A DNA stretch of 64,000 bases. Source: Candolleomyces eurysporus (lineage: Eukaryota > Basidiomycota > Agaricomycetes > Agaricales > Psathyrellaceae). This document shows positions 22,793 to 32,234 of this stretch, piece by piece (positions within the stretch are counted from its first letter, which is position 1; each line of letters opens with the position of its first letter). The notes beneath the pieces were generated by a model that made no database searches, had not been told where the DNA came from, and worked only from the letters and a program-made list of their open reading frames with translations. The stretch spans positions 121,849-185,848 of the forward strand of contig JANBPK010001473.1 of the NCBI GenBank assembly GCA_027579435.1, in the 5' to 3' direction. The translations under genes and the position numbers were made by a program.

Positions 22793-24499
22793 ATCAGATT
22801 TTACAAACATGTCTCACCATTTCTTTATCATGCTTCTAGTCAGAAACATTCAACCTGCTGATGCTCTGCACAGCAAGCTCCAAAACATTTTTTACTAGTA
22901 TGAAAGCAGAAGCAGTAATAAAGCTCCAGAAACCTGTCATTGGAGAACGGTGGCCGGGGTAATGGCAGCCAGGGTAACGGCTGCAGATGCCAGAAGCACC
23001 ATCTTGGCAGATGATGACCTCCATAGTACCCAAGTCAAAAATGCCTCAGAATTAATAATAAAAAAAAACCCCAGTGTTTTTACCATGTTTTCATGAGGTT
23101 TTTTTTTTGAAAAACATGGGACTGGTCACCCTGTGCCTATTCCTTGAATGCCTCAATAATTATAAACATGTTGCCTGTTATAGGACTTCCCCTTTCATGA
23201 TAAATTGCCGATTGAAGGGTTGCCCGATTTCTCTGCTGTGCCTTGGTAAACTGCCCAATGGAAACCATTCAAATTTTTGCAATGATGATAAGCGAGGTTG
23301 GCTATTGTAGAAGAAGAGGATTAGAGTTAACTCCCCAGAGCCTTGGGCAAGGTACAATGCTTCTCTAAGAAGAAGAGGTATCTTCATCAACATTCATGGG
23401 AATCCTGATGGGAGGGGAGAGGTGCTGGGGGAGAAAGCAGCAGAGAGTTGCTATGGGCAGATCCAATAGAGAAATGGTTTGTGATGACTTTGTCAAGAGG
23501 GGGAATGTTCAAAAGGGGAAGTCTGTTGTTAAGGGTCCAAAGGGCCTGGATATGTTTGGCCAGGGTTCAAGATTGATAAGGGTAAGGGCAGCAGCAACTC
23601 AGGCCCAATCTCGGGAAATGCAGCTTAATGCTTGCCAAGTTAAAACTAGGACAGTGGGGATAAGGGTTCAAATGGTAAAGCCGTCAATGCAGATGTTGAC
23701 TCTGAGGTCCAAGTAAAGGTAGATGTGGAAGGTCATCAAGAGATAGTCTTTGTCAACCTTGATACAAGCAAAGACCCCATATCATATAGTGGAGGGGAGG
23801 TTCTTTGGTTTTTTACAAGTAGCCAAAAGATGTTATCCTTGAGAACAAGCTGAGGAGTACTCCTGTGCTACTGTGCCATAGTCTGTGCTATCTCGTTCTT
23901 TGGTAATCTACTGCTGATTAGTCTGTAGTTACTGTGCTAATGGAAGTTTGTGGTTCCATTCTTGAGGGATAGTCCATAGTGACTGTGCATAATGCTTTGC
24001 ATTACTATTTATGCAGTCTGTAGTCTCAGTATTGCAAAGAAAAAGAAAAAGATGCTATATTAGTCGTACAAAGGATTATTCCATAATATTGCCCTTCCTT
24101 TATCATTGCCTGTCAGTTGAAAGGCCAAGTAAAAATTGAGGGGGTAGAAAATGCAAGGAGAAAGTGATAGAAGGCCTTGGCTGCTAACACCAAGTATTCA
24201 TCATGGGCAACAACCACTGCTGAATGCATCCAATGAAACAGCAGGTAGAGGTACAACAGATCTGACTGCAATTTAAATTCTGTACCTAAGTTGGCCTCCC
24301 TATCCTTCTCTGAGCTGTACAGTTGGCTGATGACTTCAATCTCTGATGGCATAGAGCTGCATTGTATAGAATATGCACTTGCAACACTCACTTCAGCTTA
24401 GTCAACTGATGTTGAGTGCTGTCACCCCTCAGACTTTGATTAATACAGTGGTCATCCCTACAGTTCACCTGGGTAAATCAACCTAATGTATTCATTCTT
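22793..24499. other. CpG-depleted decayed sequence without recognisable genes
   Basis: TG/CA-rich sequence with very few CpG. Open frames (for example plus 23396-23716) show no domain. An imperfect hairpin lies near 23082-23120 (CCATGTTTT... AAAAACATGG). It is probably old transposon sequence linking the repeats on either side. Confidence 0.45.
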
Positions 24500-24529
24500 C
24501 TCCTGGGTGAGATTGCTTCTGCCATCTGC

Positions 24530-24960
24530 TTCTGTACAGCTGCAAGGACAAATTTGTGTGTTCAATGCATGTAATTCCAGAGGCAGGTCTCTAGTACTGC
24601 GTTCATGATATGGCATATGTTGCTTCACCAGCTGAGGAATGCTAATAATGCCATCTCTCCCAACCCAAGTTCAACCCAAGTTAACCTAAGAACTGGGTGG
24701 ATTCAATGCACTGGCAGACACAACTGGAATTCCTGTTCAAATCTAACAACTGTAGAGCTAAAGCTCACATGATGGTGCAAAGACCATTCACAAATGGTGC
24801 TGGCCAGGAACAAAATGACTTGGGCTGCAACTCAACAAATTTGGCTACAACTGGACAAATTGGGCAACACCTGAACAAATTGGGCTAGGACTGCAAAATC
24901 CAGCTACCACTGAAATTCTGCTGTTTTAAAGGTTTAATTTGATGAGACTTTGACCTGTGC
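24530..24960. repeat. Dispersed repeat segments A and B, first (CpG-decayed) copy
   Basis: Segment A (about 24530-24600, ending GTCTCTAGTAC) and segment B (about 24605-24960, starting TCATGATATGG) recur in the same order at 25310-25380 and 25494-25755. Many CpG of the second copy are TG or CA here. Near 24820-24890 a unit of about 20 bp containing ACAAATTGGGC is repeated three times. Confidence 0.6.
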
Positions 24961-25005
24961 TATGCACGTTGTGAACACAGACATTCTTTTCCCTGTCAGG
25001 CTGGA

Positions 25006-25100
25006 TACTGGAGGATTTATTATGTTGGTAACAAATGTATCAGGATACAATTGGAATTGTACCATAAGGATAAAGAGGTATTATACTTAAGGTTCAATGC
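25006..25100. repeat. LTR-like segment C, second copy
   Basis: Second copy of the segment at 21478-21565, with CTGGAGGATT, TGTTGGTAACAA and GAGGTATTATACTTAAGG. Most differences are transitions plus small indels. The two copies lie about 3.5 kb apart in direct orientation. Confidence 0.55.
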
Positions 25101-25309
25101 TATCTGACCTTATCTATGTACTTGCTTCAAAATTTCATCATCACCTTGGTCTGCAAGCACATGTTTGTTTCCTGCCACCTTTCCTGCATCCCCTTCAGCT
25201 AGGGAAACTGAGCTCCTGAGCTCACAATTCATGTGGAAACTCTGTAAGTCTCATTTCTTTAATCTCTCTCTCCCGTGCCTTCAGAAATCACTTCCACTGT
25301 CTACTCATA

Positions 25310-25760
25310 TACAGTCACAAGGGTGGATTCATTTGCTGAATGCCTGTAAGCCCAGAGTTGGGCCTCTAGTACAGTGAATATTAATTTTATGCCTTGTTTA
25401 CAGGACACTAACTCTCGGGGCTGACTTTGCAGAGCCGTTGTTTCAACCAAACCTCCGGCAATCCCAAGCTAGTGCCTGAGCATTCCTTTGCTGTATTCAT
25501 GATATGGTATGTCGCTTGACCGGCTGAGGAACCCCAGCGATGGCATCGCTCCCAGCCCAAGTCGGCCTAGGAACCTGAGTAGATTCAACGCAGTTGCGAC
25601 TGGACTTCTCATTTAAAATTTTACGGTTTCACGAATGGTGTTGTCTGAGAAAACGACCGGGGCAAATGAATTGGGCCACGCCTGAACGAATTGGGCCGGG
25701 ACTGCGAAATCCACCTGCTGCTGAATTTTTGCTGTTTCAAAGGTCTGATAAAGTTGCGAT
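25310..25760. repeat. Dispersed repeat segments A and B, second (CpG-rich) copy
   Basis: Segment A at about 25310-25380 (ending GCCTCTAGTAC) and segment B at about 25494-25755. CpG sites such as GACCGG, CAACGC and GAACGAATTGGG are intact, unlike the copy at 24605-24960. An open minus frame (25613-25975) across it is not supported as a gene. Confidence 0.6.
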
Positions 25761-26035
25761 AAAGTTGTGATATAAATACAAATACACAGATTTCGGAATT
25801 CTACAAAAATAAGGATACGTTTAAATTTCGAGTGCGAAATGTCCCCCTCTGCGTTGGTATCCACAATTCCACTTGGAAAATACGAACTATTCCACAAAAA
25901 ACAGCGTTGACAGACACCCAATAAAGAAGGGGGAATCGCTCCCAGAGCGGGGTCCTCCAAGGTTTCCTTCGTCATACAGGTATTACTTTGGCCGATTCAT
26001 ATCTCCACCACAGATCCGAATAAATGAACACCCAA

Positions 26036-27697
26036 TCACCCTGCGAGGCTCGACAACAGCGTCTGGCAGTGGGCACTAAATGACTTGTTGTTGACAGTCA
26101 ACTTGACAACCTCCAGCTTGCGCACAAGCCCCATTCCATTTCCATTGCCGTCCACCAGTCCAATTTCCGACCCTGACCTCCTCGAGCTAATCATCCCCAC
26201 CAACGCCTCCTCCTCAAACGCCGCGTCCCCTTCGTATTCCAGGCTCTGCAGATTGGGCAGGAACGATGTCGGGGCAGGTGTCGCACTCGTCGAAGCCGCT
26301 GACGACGCCGACGGATCACTAATTGAAGTTTGAGAACCCCGAAGTGCGTCGAGTAGCCCGCTCTTGAGGGGTGCGCTCGAATTAGGCACCAGGTGCAGCG
26401 CCTCGACCGTCGAAAGACTGTTAAGCATCTCCACCAACGCCGTTTCATCCATATCAAACCCATTCACTTCGAAAGTCCGCAGGAGACAATCCGATCTCGA
26501 AACCATCGTGGCAATGTCCCCAAACGCCGAAGAGGCATCGGCAGATGAGATGATGAGTTCCGAGAGGGCGGGCGCGGTGAGATTCGCGATGAGAGTGGCC
26601 TGGTCGGTCCCCGATGCGCCTTGGAGCCTCAATCGTTCGAGATGGGGCAGTGTTAATTGGACCTTCTTGACCGTTCGGTTGCAATCATTGACAAGCATCG
26701 TTGATAAGGTGCAATTGACCAAGTTCTTCGCCTTTTGGAGAGCATAGAAACACTCGTCGACGTAAATGTGCTGAAGGACGAGCTCTTGTAGCTGTTCCCA
26801 GGGAATGCTGCAGTCGTCGAGGTAGTATCCGTTCAAACGGAGTTGCGTTAGGCTTGGTACAACTTCGAATATATCCAAACGCTTCCGCTCGGCCTGTGCG
26901 ACGTGGGCATCTGCGAGGAGTGGCTGTAGTGCGATGTTTTCGAGCATGGGGAATTGGACCTTCGCGGATTTGACCCTCTGGTAGCATGCCTCGGGCAGCG
27001 TCAAGTCAATCGACCGCCACCGATGCGCCTCCTTGAGCAGGATTTGCAAGAGCTCGTGGGGAGGCTTCGCCACCCATGCGTCCTCGTCCTCGAACGAAAG
27101 CTCGATCGTTAAGGGCTGCGTTGTAGATGTCCGACCGATCCATTCCTTGAGGATCTCCAGCTGACTATCGTATTTGGATCTGTACAACCGGATCAAGACC
27201 CACGACCAGAGATGGGGCGTCGATTCGACGATTTGTCTCCAATGACGGCAGACTTGGCCCAGGGTGAGAGGCGTCGTCCTCGCCCGTCTTGCAGTGTTTG
27301 TAGCCGCCACCTCGGAAAAGCACGCCACAGCGAACACCTCTGTCAAGAGTTCTGGGGGCAGGGTGTGAATGTGAATGCGGGGATCGGAATCGCGCTTAAC
27401 CACCAGGAAATCGTCCTCCGCGGCCAGGCAAAAGGCGGGCGAGGGGCCCTCGCTGATTACCTTTGTTTGGGGGATGAGCGGATGGGGATCCTTTTTGGCT
27501 TCAGGTAGAGAGACGTCGGATCCATACCGCTCCAATCCTTTGCCTACGCAGAGAAAGAAGCTGCCTGCCCTCGTTCTTGCCCTCTTCAGAATCTTCATCA
27601 CCTTGTCCCTCTTTCGAGTCCGAGGTTTCAACTCGTTACTGGGGGTCGTTCGTGCATCCAGATCGTCTGGTTTGGACTGCACTACCGTAGGCTCCAT
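26036..27697 (-). CDS. F-box protein
   Basis: A single exon of about 553 residues. A basic N-terminal region is followed near residue 110 by an F-box: IHTLPPELLTEVFAVACF, then PLTLGQVCRHWRQIVESTPHLWSWVLI, the common mushroom F-box form with a W-R-I-a-x-t-P-x-L-W block. The C-terminal 350 residues hold irregular leucine-rich repeats (FPMLENIALQPLL, LPHLERLRLQGA). F-box proteins pick substrates for SCF ubiquitin ligases through Skp1. An in-frame ATG at 27748 would add 17 residues; a possible short intron there (CTAG near 27706, GTGAG near 27718) makes 27697 the safer start. It is divergent from URM1. Confidence 0.85.
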   Translation of the reverse strand: MEPTVVQSKPDDLDARTTPSNELKPRTRKRDKVMKILKRARTRAGSFFLCVGKGLERYGSDVSLPEAKKDPHPLIPQTKVISEGPSPAFCLAAEDDFLVVKRDSDPRIHIHTLPPELLTEVFAVACFSEVAATNTARRARTTPLTLGQVCRHWRQIVESTPHLWSWVLIRLYRSKYDSQLEILKEWIGRTSTTQPLTIELSFEDEDAWVAKPPHELLQILLKEAHRWRSIDLTLPEACYQRVKSAKVQFPMLENIALQPLLADAHVAQAERKRLDIFEVVPSLTQLRLNGYYLDDCSIPWEQLQELVLQHIYVDECFYALQKAKNLVNCTLSTMLVNDCNRTVKKVQLTLPHLERLRLQGASGTDQATLIANLTAPALSELIISSADASSAFGDIATMVSRSDCLLRTFEVNGFDMDETALVEMLNSLSTVEALHLVPNSSAPLKSGLLDALRGSQTSISDPSASSAASTSATPAPTSFLPNLQSLEYEGDAAFEEEALVGMISSRRSGSEIGLVDGNGNGMGLVRKLEVVKLTVNNKSFSAHCQTLLSSLAG

Positions 27698-28100
27698 GCT
27701 TGAATCTAGTTGAAAGGTGAGTTGTGAAGCAGGATAGCGGTTGATCACGTACCATTCATCCTGGGGAAGCGGTGAGAGGTTGTTAAGGCAACTTTGAGTA
27801 ATCTGCGGGGGTTTGTGATGTCAAGCAGACACCAGCCCAGTCAGTTCAAATATTAGTGGCGGAAGCGGTGCGTGGTAGCTGGACACATTCAGACTGTGTT
27901 TGACTAGTGCGGCGCATAAGGGACTGATTGATGAATGATCACATTCGGAAGCCAATGTGTTTGTGGCATCTGGCGGTGGCAATGAATGGAAAAGCCCTTG
28001 ATCGCCAACGACCACGAGGGCCACGACCATTCTGCGGGCCAGCACGTTCTCGGGACCGTCATTCTATTCTATCCCTTAGTTTCATCCCTTCAAACGAGTC
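27698..28100. promoter_or_regulatory. Divergent promoter between the F-box gene and URM1
   Basis: About 400 bp between two outward-facing starts. I see no gene. No clear TATA box stands out; regulation is not readable beyond the shared location. Confidence 0.35.
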
Positions 28101-28539
28101 ATGGCTAGCTCGAGCCCTTCGACACTAATTGTCAAGGTCGAATTCGGTGGTGGCCTCGAGTTGCTGTTTTCCAACCAACGTTCCCACAAAGTCACACTGC
28201 CGGCCACAGCGCCAAAAGACAGCACCACTGCTGTTCCTGTTCTAGAAATCGAATATACCAAACCAGCCGATGTCACGTATCTCATCCATTACCTCCGAGA
28301 CAACTTATTGAAGGAGAGGGCAGAGCTGTTTGTCGAGAACGGTACAGTGTACGTATCGATAGCGTCGNTTTTTTAATCTCGGATGTCGGACAGACGTTTT
28401 AATTTGCTATCGCTAAATCAGCCGTCCTGGAATTTTGGTCCTCATAAACGACACAGACTGGGAGTTAGAAGGGGAGGGTGACTATGTTATTAAAGACGGT
28501 GACGAGATCGTCTTCATTTCGACACTGCATGGAGGTTAG
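28101..28539 (+). CDS. URM1: Ubiquitin-related modifier 1
   Basis: Two exons (28101-28348, 28422-28539) give 121 residues. The intron contains the ambiguous base at 28368, so coding is unaffected. The product has the URM1 opening [15 protein letters not shown], then [34 protein letters not shown] and the terminal [13 protein letters not shown]. The exposed C-terminal Gly-Gly is the site that Uba4 turns into a thiocarboxylate. Urm1 is the sulfur carrier for 2-thiolation of the wobble uridine in cytosolic tRNAs and also conjugates to lysines under oxidative stress. Length and ends fit the family exactly, although the N-terminus carries a few extra residues. Confidence 0.96.
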
Positions 28540-28959
28540 GGGTGGACGAGGGAATATAGCCTGTTCTGCATTTGCACTCCATGCATTTGACTATCGATGG
28601 CCACGATGGAAATTTCAACCGAACAGGCTTCGAGCTGTAGCCACGCTGTGCTTTGGGCAGTAGCGTGAATAACTGGGGTCAAAGTTAGAGGGTCCAATTT
28701 GACAGTGGCTGATATATATATACCCGTCGCTGTATCCCATCGAATCATATGTACAACATGTATAGCATCGATGCTCAAAAATTAAATGCCCTGAATTCGA
28801 ATTGACGCCGACACTGACCTCGGCGCGGGAGTACCAAACGCGGAAAAAGCAGGCGTTCCGTCCAATCTCGACCACCACCATCCCCTCACCTTAATCGGCA
28901 TAGTCTTCGTCCTCTGAAAAGGGTTTCCCTCGAAACGTACCGTTTCACAATCGGTCGAC

Positions 28960-29515
28960 ATGAGCGGTCCATATGGTTACGAAACATGGGGGGAAAAGTT
29001 TGGCAGGAAGTTCAAGGAGAATCCATGGGTGCCAGCAGGTGCGTGCGTGTTCGTCCCCTGAACCTCATGTCATTGACGATATCTCCGCTGTAGGATGTCT
29101 TGCAACAACTGGTGCCCTCATCATGTCTGCGGTCAAAATGCGTTCGGGAAAATCGCAGCAAATGAATTATTGGATGCGGGCTCGTGTGGGGCTTCAGGGC
29201 CTTACTCTCGTCGCCCTCGTGGCAGGGTCTATGGCTCTTAAAGCGGAGAGAGACAAGGAGAAGTCAATTGAACAAGTCAAAACACTTGAAGTCGACCAGG
29301 AATTGCTCAAGCAGAAGGAGAAGGACGAGTTTGAGGAAAGACTTCGCGGCGCTGAGGTAGCCCATTTGCAGGAATCTGCGCTCGCTGCGAAGACTGTGGT
29401 GAAAGGGCCCTCAGTGGTGAAACGCGAAAGTCAGCCTCTAGATCACCCTGGCTCAAGCTCGCCAGAGCTGGCCTCGCCTGCGGGCACGAAGAAAAGCTGG
29501 TGGAAGGTGTGGTAA
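28960..29515 (+). CDS. RCF1: Respiratory supercomplex factor 1 (HIG1 domain)
   Basis: Two exons (28960-29038, 29094-29515) encode 166 residues. KFKENPWVPAGCLATTGALI opens the HIG1 domain, and MNYWMRARVGLQGLTLVALVAG is its second helix with the conserved (Q/I)xRx10-type stretch. Two membrane segments therefore sit in the first 95 residues, followed by a charged coiled-coil tail (ERDKEKSIEQVKTLEVDQEL). Rcf1 joins cytochrome bc1 and cytochrome oxidase in the inner mitochondrial membrane. It follows URM1 in tandem and is convergent with ISD11. Confidence 0.92.
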
Positions 29516-29540
29516 CGGTTAGGTTAGGTTAGGTTAACGC
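29514..29540. repeat. Short TTAGG tandem run
   Basis: Directly at the RCF1 stop the sequence reads GGTTA four times in a row and then AACG. It resembles a telomere-type pentamer but is only about 20 bp long and lies inside a gene-dense region. Confidence 0.5.
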
Positions 29541-29761
29541 TTTCGAATCTATTGCAACTATTAACTATTGTATCATAACTAATACAGGCTATCCATTAGG
29601 TTTGGTACTATCCGAGGGGCCTGGTGTTGAGCTACGCAAGCTCGTCATAGAATGAGACGAAACGTCCTCGTTGTAACCAAGATGCTGCATCCGTAAGCTC
29701 TGCGAACGGCTTCCGGGAATCCTGCAAGGTTGTCGACAAACTAACGGATGAGTCAAGTCCG

Positions 29762-30128
29762 TTAATTGGACCCTCGCTCAAAAGCCTCTTCCGGCTCCTT
29801 CTCGACTTCAATAGACAGTTTCCAACCGCCATATAGCTGGTTCACGATGGCACTCCGACGCAGAACTGTCGAGTCTCTGACAGCGTCAGCGTACATATCG
29901 CGAAGCTTGTGAGGATCAGTTTCGTTCTGAGTTATTCCGGTAAACATGAACATCCAAAATTTGTCGAAAAGAGGAAGAAAAACGTACCTGCATAGCCCTG
30001 AACTGATCCTTCGTCTTGGTCTTGAAGTATTCCCTGAAATTGTACGAGCTGAAGGATTGCGAGGAACGGAGCATATTGTGGTAGAGGCTCCGAATGGCCT
30101 GCTTGCTCGGAGGTCCTACTGAGGCCAT
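29762..30128 (-). CDS. ISD11: LYR-motif protein Isd11 (LYRM4), partner of cysteine desulfurase
   Basis: Two exons (30128-29988, 29926-29762) encode 101 residues. The start region reads SKQAIRSLYHNMLRSSQSF, with LYH at the LYR position, then SSYNFREYFKTKTKDQF, where YNFREY is the hallmark of Isd11. After the intron, LRDMYADAVRDSTVLRRSAI completes the three-helix LYR fold. Isd11 stabilises Nfs1 in the mitochondrial matrix and with acyl carrier protein supports iron-sulfur cluster assembly and sulfur supply. A spliced upstream ATG (30258-30260) would lead out of frame, so it looks like a uORF rather than the start. It is divergent from the Obg GTPase gene, with about 250 bp between. Confidence 0.9.
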
Positions 30129-30381
30129 TTTTGGTCGCCTAGCAAAGCAGAAAAATAGGTGAGCTAACGGCCAGAGGTACAAAGAGAGTTCAGTACCGTT
30201 GAGAGCTGAGTAAACGTCGTCGCCAATGTAGTCCGAGCTCAAGCCGCTGCCAATCGTCATGGTTTGGTCTTGTTTGCCAAGGGTTTTAGACTAGGGCCGA
30301 ATGGCCGAAATCCTTTCATTGTGGACTTGAATTTCCTCGACGTACAACCACCCTCGACCGACTAGTAGAGGGCGCAGAACT

Positions 30382-32234
30382 ATGCTACGATGCGGTAGCT
30401 CGACGAAATACCAAGCAGTTGACCTTGCTGGACGACTCTGCTCTCGACAGCTGTTAGCAACCGCATTCCGAAGTCACACGCAATATCGACTTTTCGCCAC
30501 GACAGAAACTCTTCGTCGACAAGCTGAAGATGAGGGCCCTCGGACAACGGAAGACGCTCAAACGGTAAAAAGACAGAGAAAGTCCGAGTGGAAACGAAGG
30601 CAAGGAGTAAGTCAATCTTGGTGTTCCGGTCGGAGCAACTCCTCATATTTGCGATTTACAGGGCCAAACCTTTCTGGACCACGTCATTATCACAGTACGG
30701 GGAGGTGAGCATTACGCTTTCATCACCGAAATGCGAAGAGATTTACCAACGAATCACAGGCAGTGGAGGCGACGGTTGTGCCGCTTTCCATCGCGAAAAG
30801 TTCGTCCCCTACGGCCCTCCATCCGGAGGCAACGGCGGACGCGGTGCCGACGTGTACATCCTACCCACTCCCCACTTAACAACCCTCTCGAGCATTCCAA
30901 AGAAAGTCCGGGGCGAAAACGGCAGGCACGGTCAAGGAACCTGGCAGAATGGCAAAAACGCACCCCCTTGCGTCATCAAGGTCCCTCTCGGCACTATTGT
31001 ACGAGAGCTACCTCTGGGTGACCCACGACGCGCCAAAGACGAATGGGAGGCCGAGGAAGAATCCTTACAGGGTCTTGGTCCAGAGGAACGCAAAATCAAG
31101 ATGCGGGAGAGGCGGTGGTTGCATTACCCAGGCGCAGCAGACGCGAATGTCGACCGTGACACCTTTTTGGAGGCAGAAGTAGCGCAATACAAGTTGGAAC
31201 GGGAGAGACGGGTCAATCGACGACGAAGGGTCCTAGAGGAACCTATTCGATTGGACCTTGACAAGGAGGAAGTGATCGAGCGACCGGTGGACGCTCCGTT
31301 GGGCATCAAACAGAAGGAACCTCTCGGACACTTGGTCGCGGCTGGTGGTATGGGTGGAGTTGGGAATCCCCATTTCCTATCCACGGAAAATCGGTCCCCG
31401 AAATTCGCGACGCGCGGACACGAAGGCGAACGGATAACGTTGGAACTGGAGCTCAAGCTACTTGCTGACATCGGTCTGGTTGGGATGCCCAATGCAGGGA
31501 AGAGCACTCTGCTTCGTGCACTCACAGGCGGCAGGGCCAAGACGGAAGTCGCCGGCTACGCTTTCACGACTTTGAACCCAGTCGTGGGCATCGTTCGTGT
31601 CTCCGAAGACGGAACTTGGGAAGGCAGCATTTCGGGACAAGGCATCCATGACGAGACATGGGTAGAAGAAGCCGAAGAGGCGAAGCGAATGGAAGAAGGC
31701 GAATACGCCTATGCCCTAACACGCAACGAAAAAGCTTCCGACGACGAATACCTGACGAAGATGGGGAGGGGACACCATTTCGACGTTTATGAAACCTTCC
31801 GATTCACCATCGCCGATAACCCTGGTCTCATTTCTCAAGCTTCTGAGGATCGTGGACTTGGTCACTCATTTTTAAGATCAATGGAGCGTTCGTTGGCACT
31901 CGCGTACGTCGTCGACCTTTCCGCGCCAAACCCATGGGACGAACTCCAGGTTCTTCGGGAGGAGCTAGAGAAATATCAGCCTGGCATGAGTGCTCGTGCT
32001 CGTATCGTAATTGCCAACAAAGCCGATTTGCTCGCTGGCGAGGGGAGCGAGGAAGCGGTATTGGAGGCACGGAACAAGCTCAAGCAGCTCCAGGACTTTG
32101 TGGATCACGAGATGGTCTTACCAGATGGCCAGAAACTCGTCCTCGTACCCACTTCAGCGAAATATAGTCAAAATCTGGATAAACTTGTGTTGCTGTTGCA
32201 GCAATATGTGGCCGAGGCAAGGGAGGCACAGTAA
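30382..32234 (+). CDS. MTG2: Mitochondrial Obg-family GTPase (Mtg2-like)
   Basis: Three exons (30382-30606, 30662-30704, 30760-32234) give 580 residues. The N-terminus is rich in Arg/Ser/Thr without acids, a likely mitochondrial presequence. The Obg domain follows, split by two introns: FLDHVIITVRGGSGGDG, FHREKFVPYGPPSGGNGGRG, then HLVAAGGMGGVGN. GTPase motifs: G1 GMPNAGKST, G2 region FTTLNP, G3 IADNPGLI (Asn in place of the usual T of DTPG-type boxes), G4 NKAD, G5 TSAK. Mtg2 acts in late assembly of the mitochondrial large ribosomal subunit. Charged inserts of about 90 residues in the Obg domain and about 60 before G3 are lineage extras. Confidence 0.9.

Noticed and set aside
25613..25975. 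Minus-strand frame of 120 codons
   Set aside because: It overlaps repeat segment B and reflects repeat sequence, not a gene.
21176..26035. Search for reverse transcriptase, integrase or transposase motifs
   Set aside because: No YXDD, DDE, HHCC or hAT dimerisation motif could be read in any frame of this CpG-poor region.
30200..30260. Upstream ATG that could start ISD11
   Set aside because: Splicing from it leads into the wrong frame; it is better read as a small upstream open frame.
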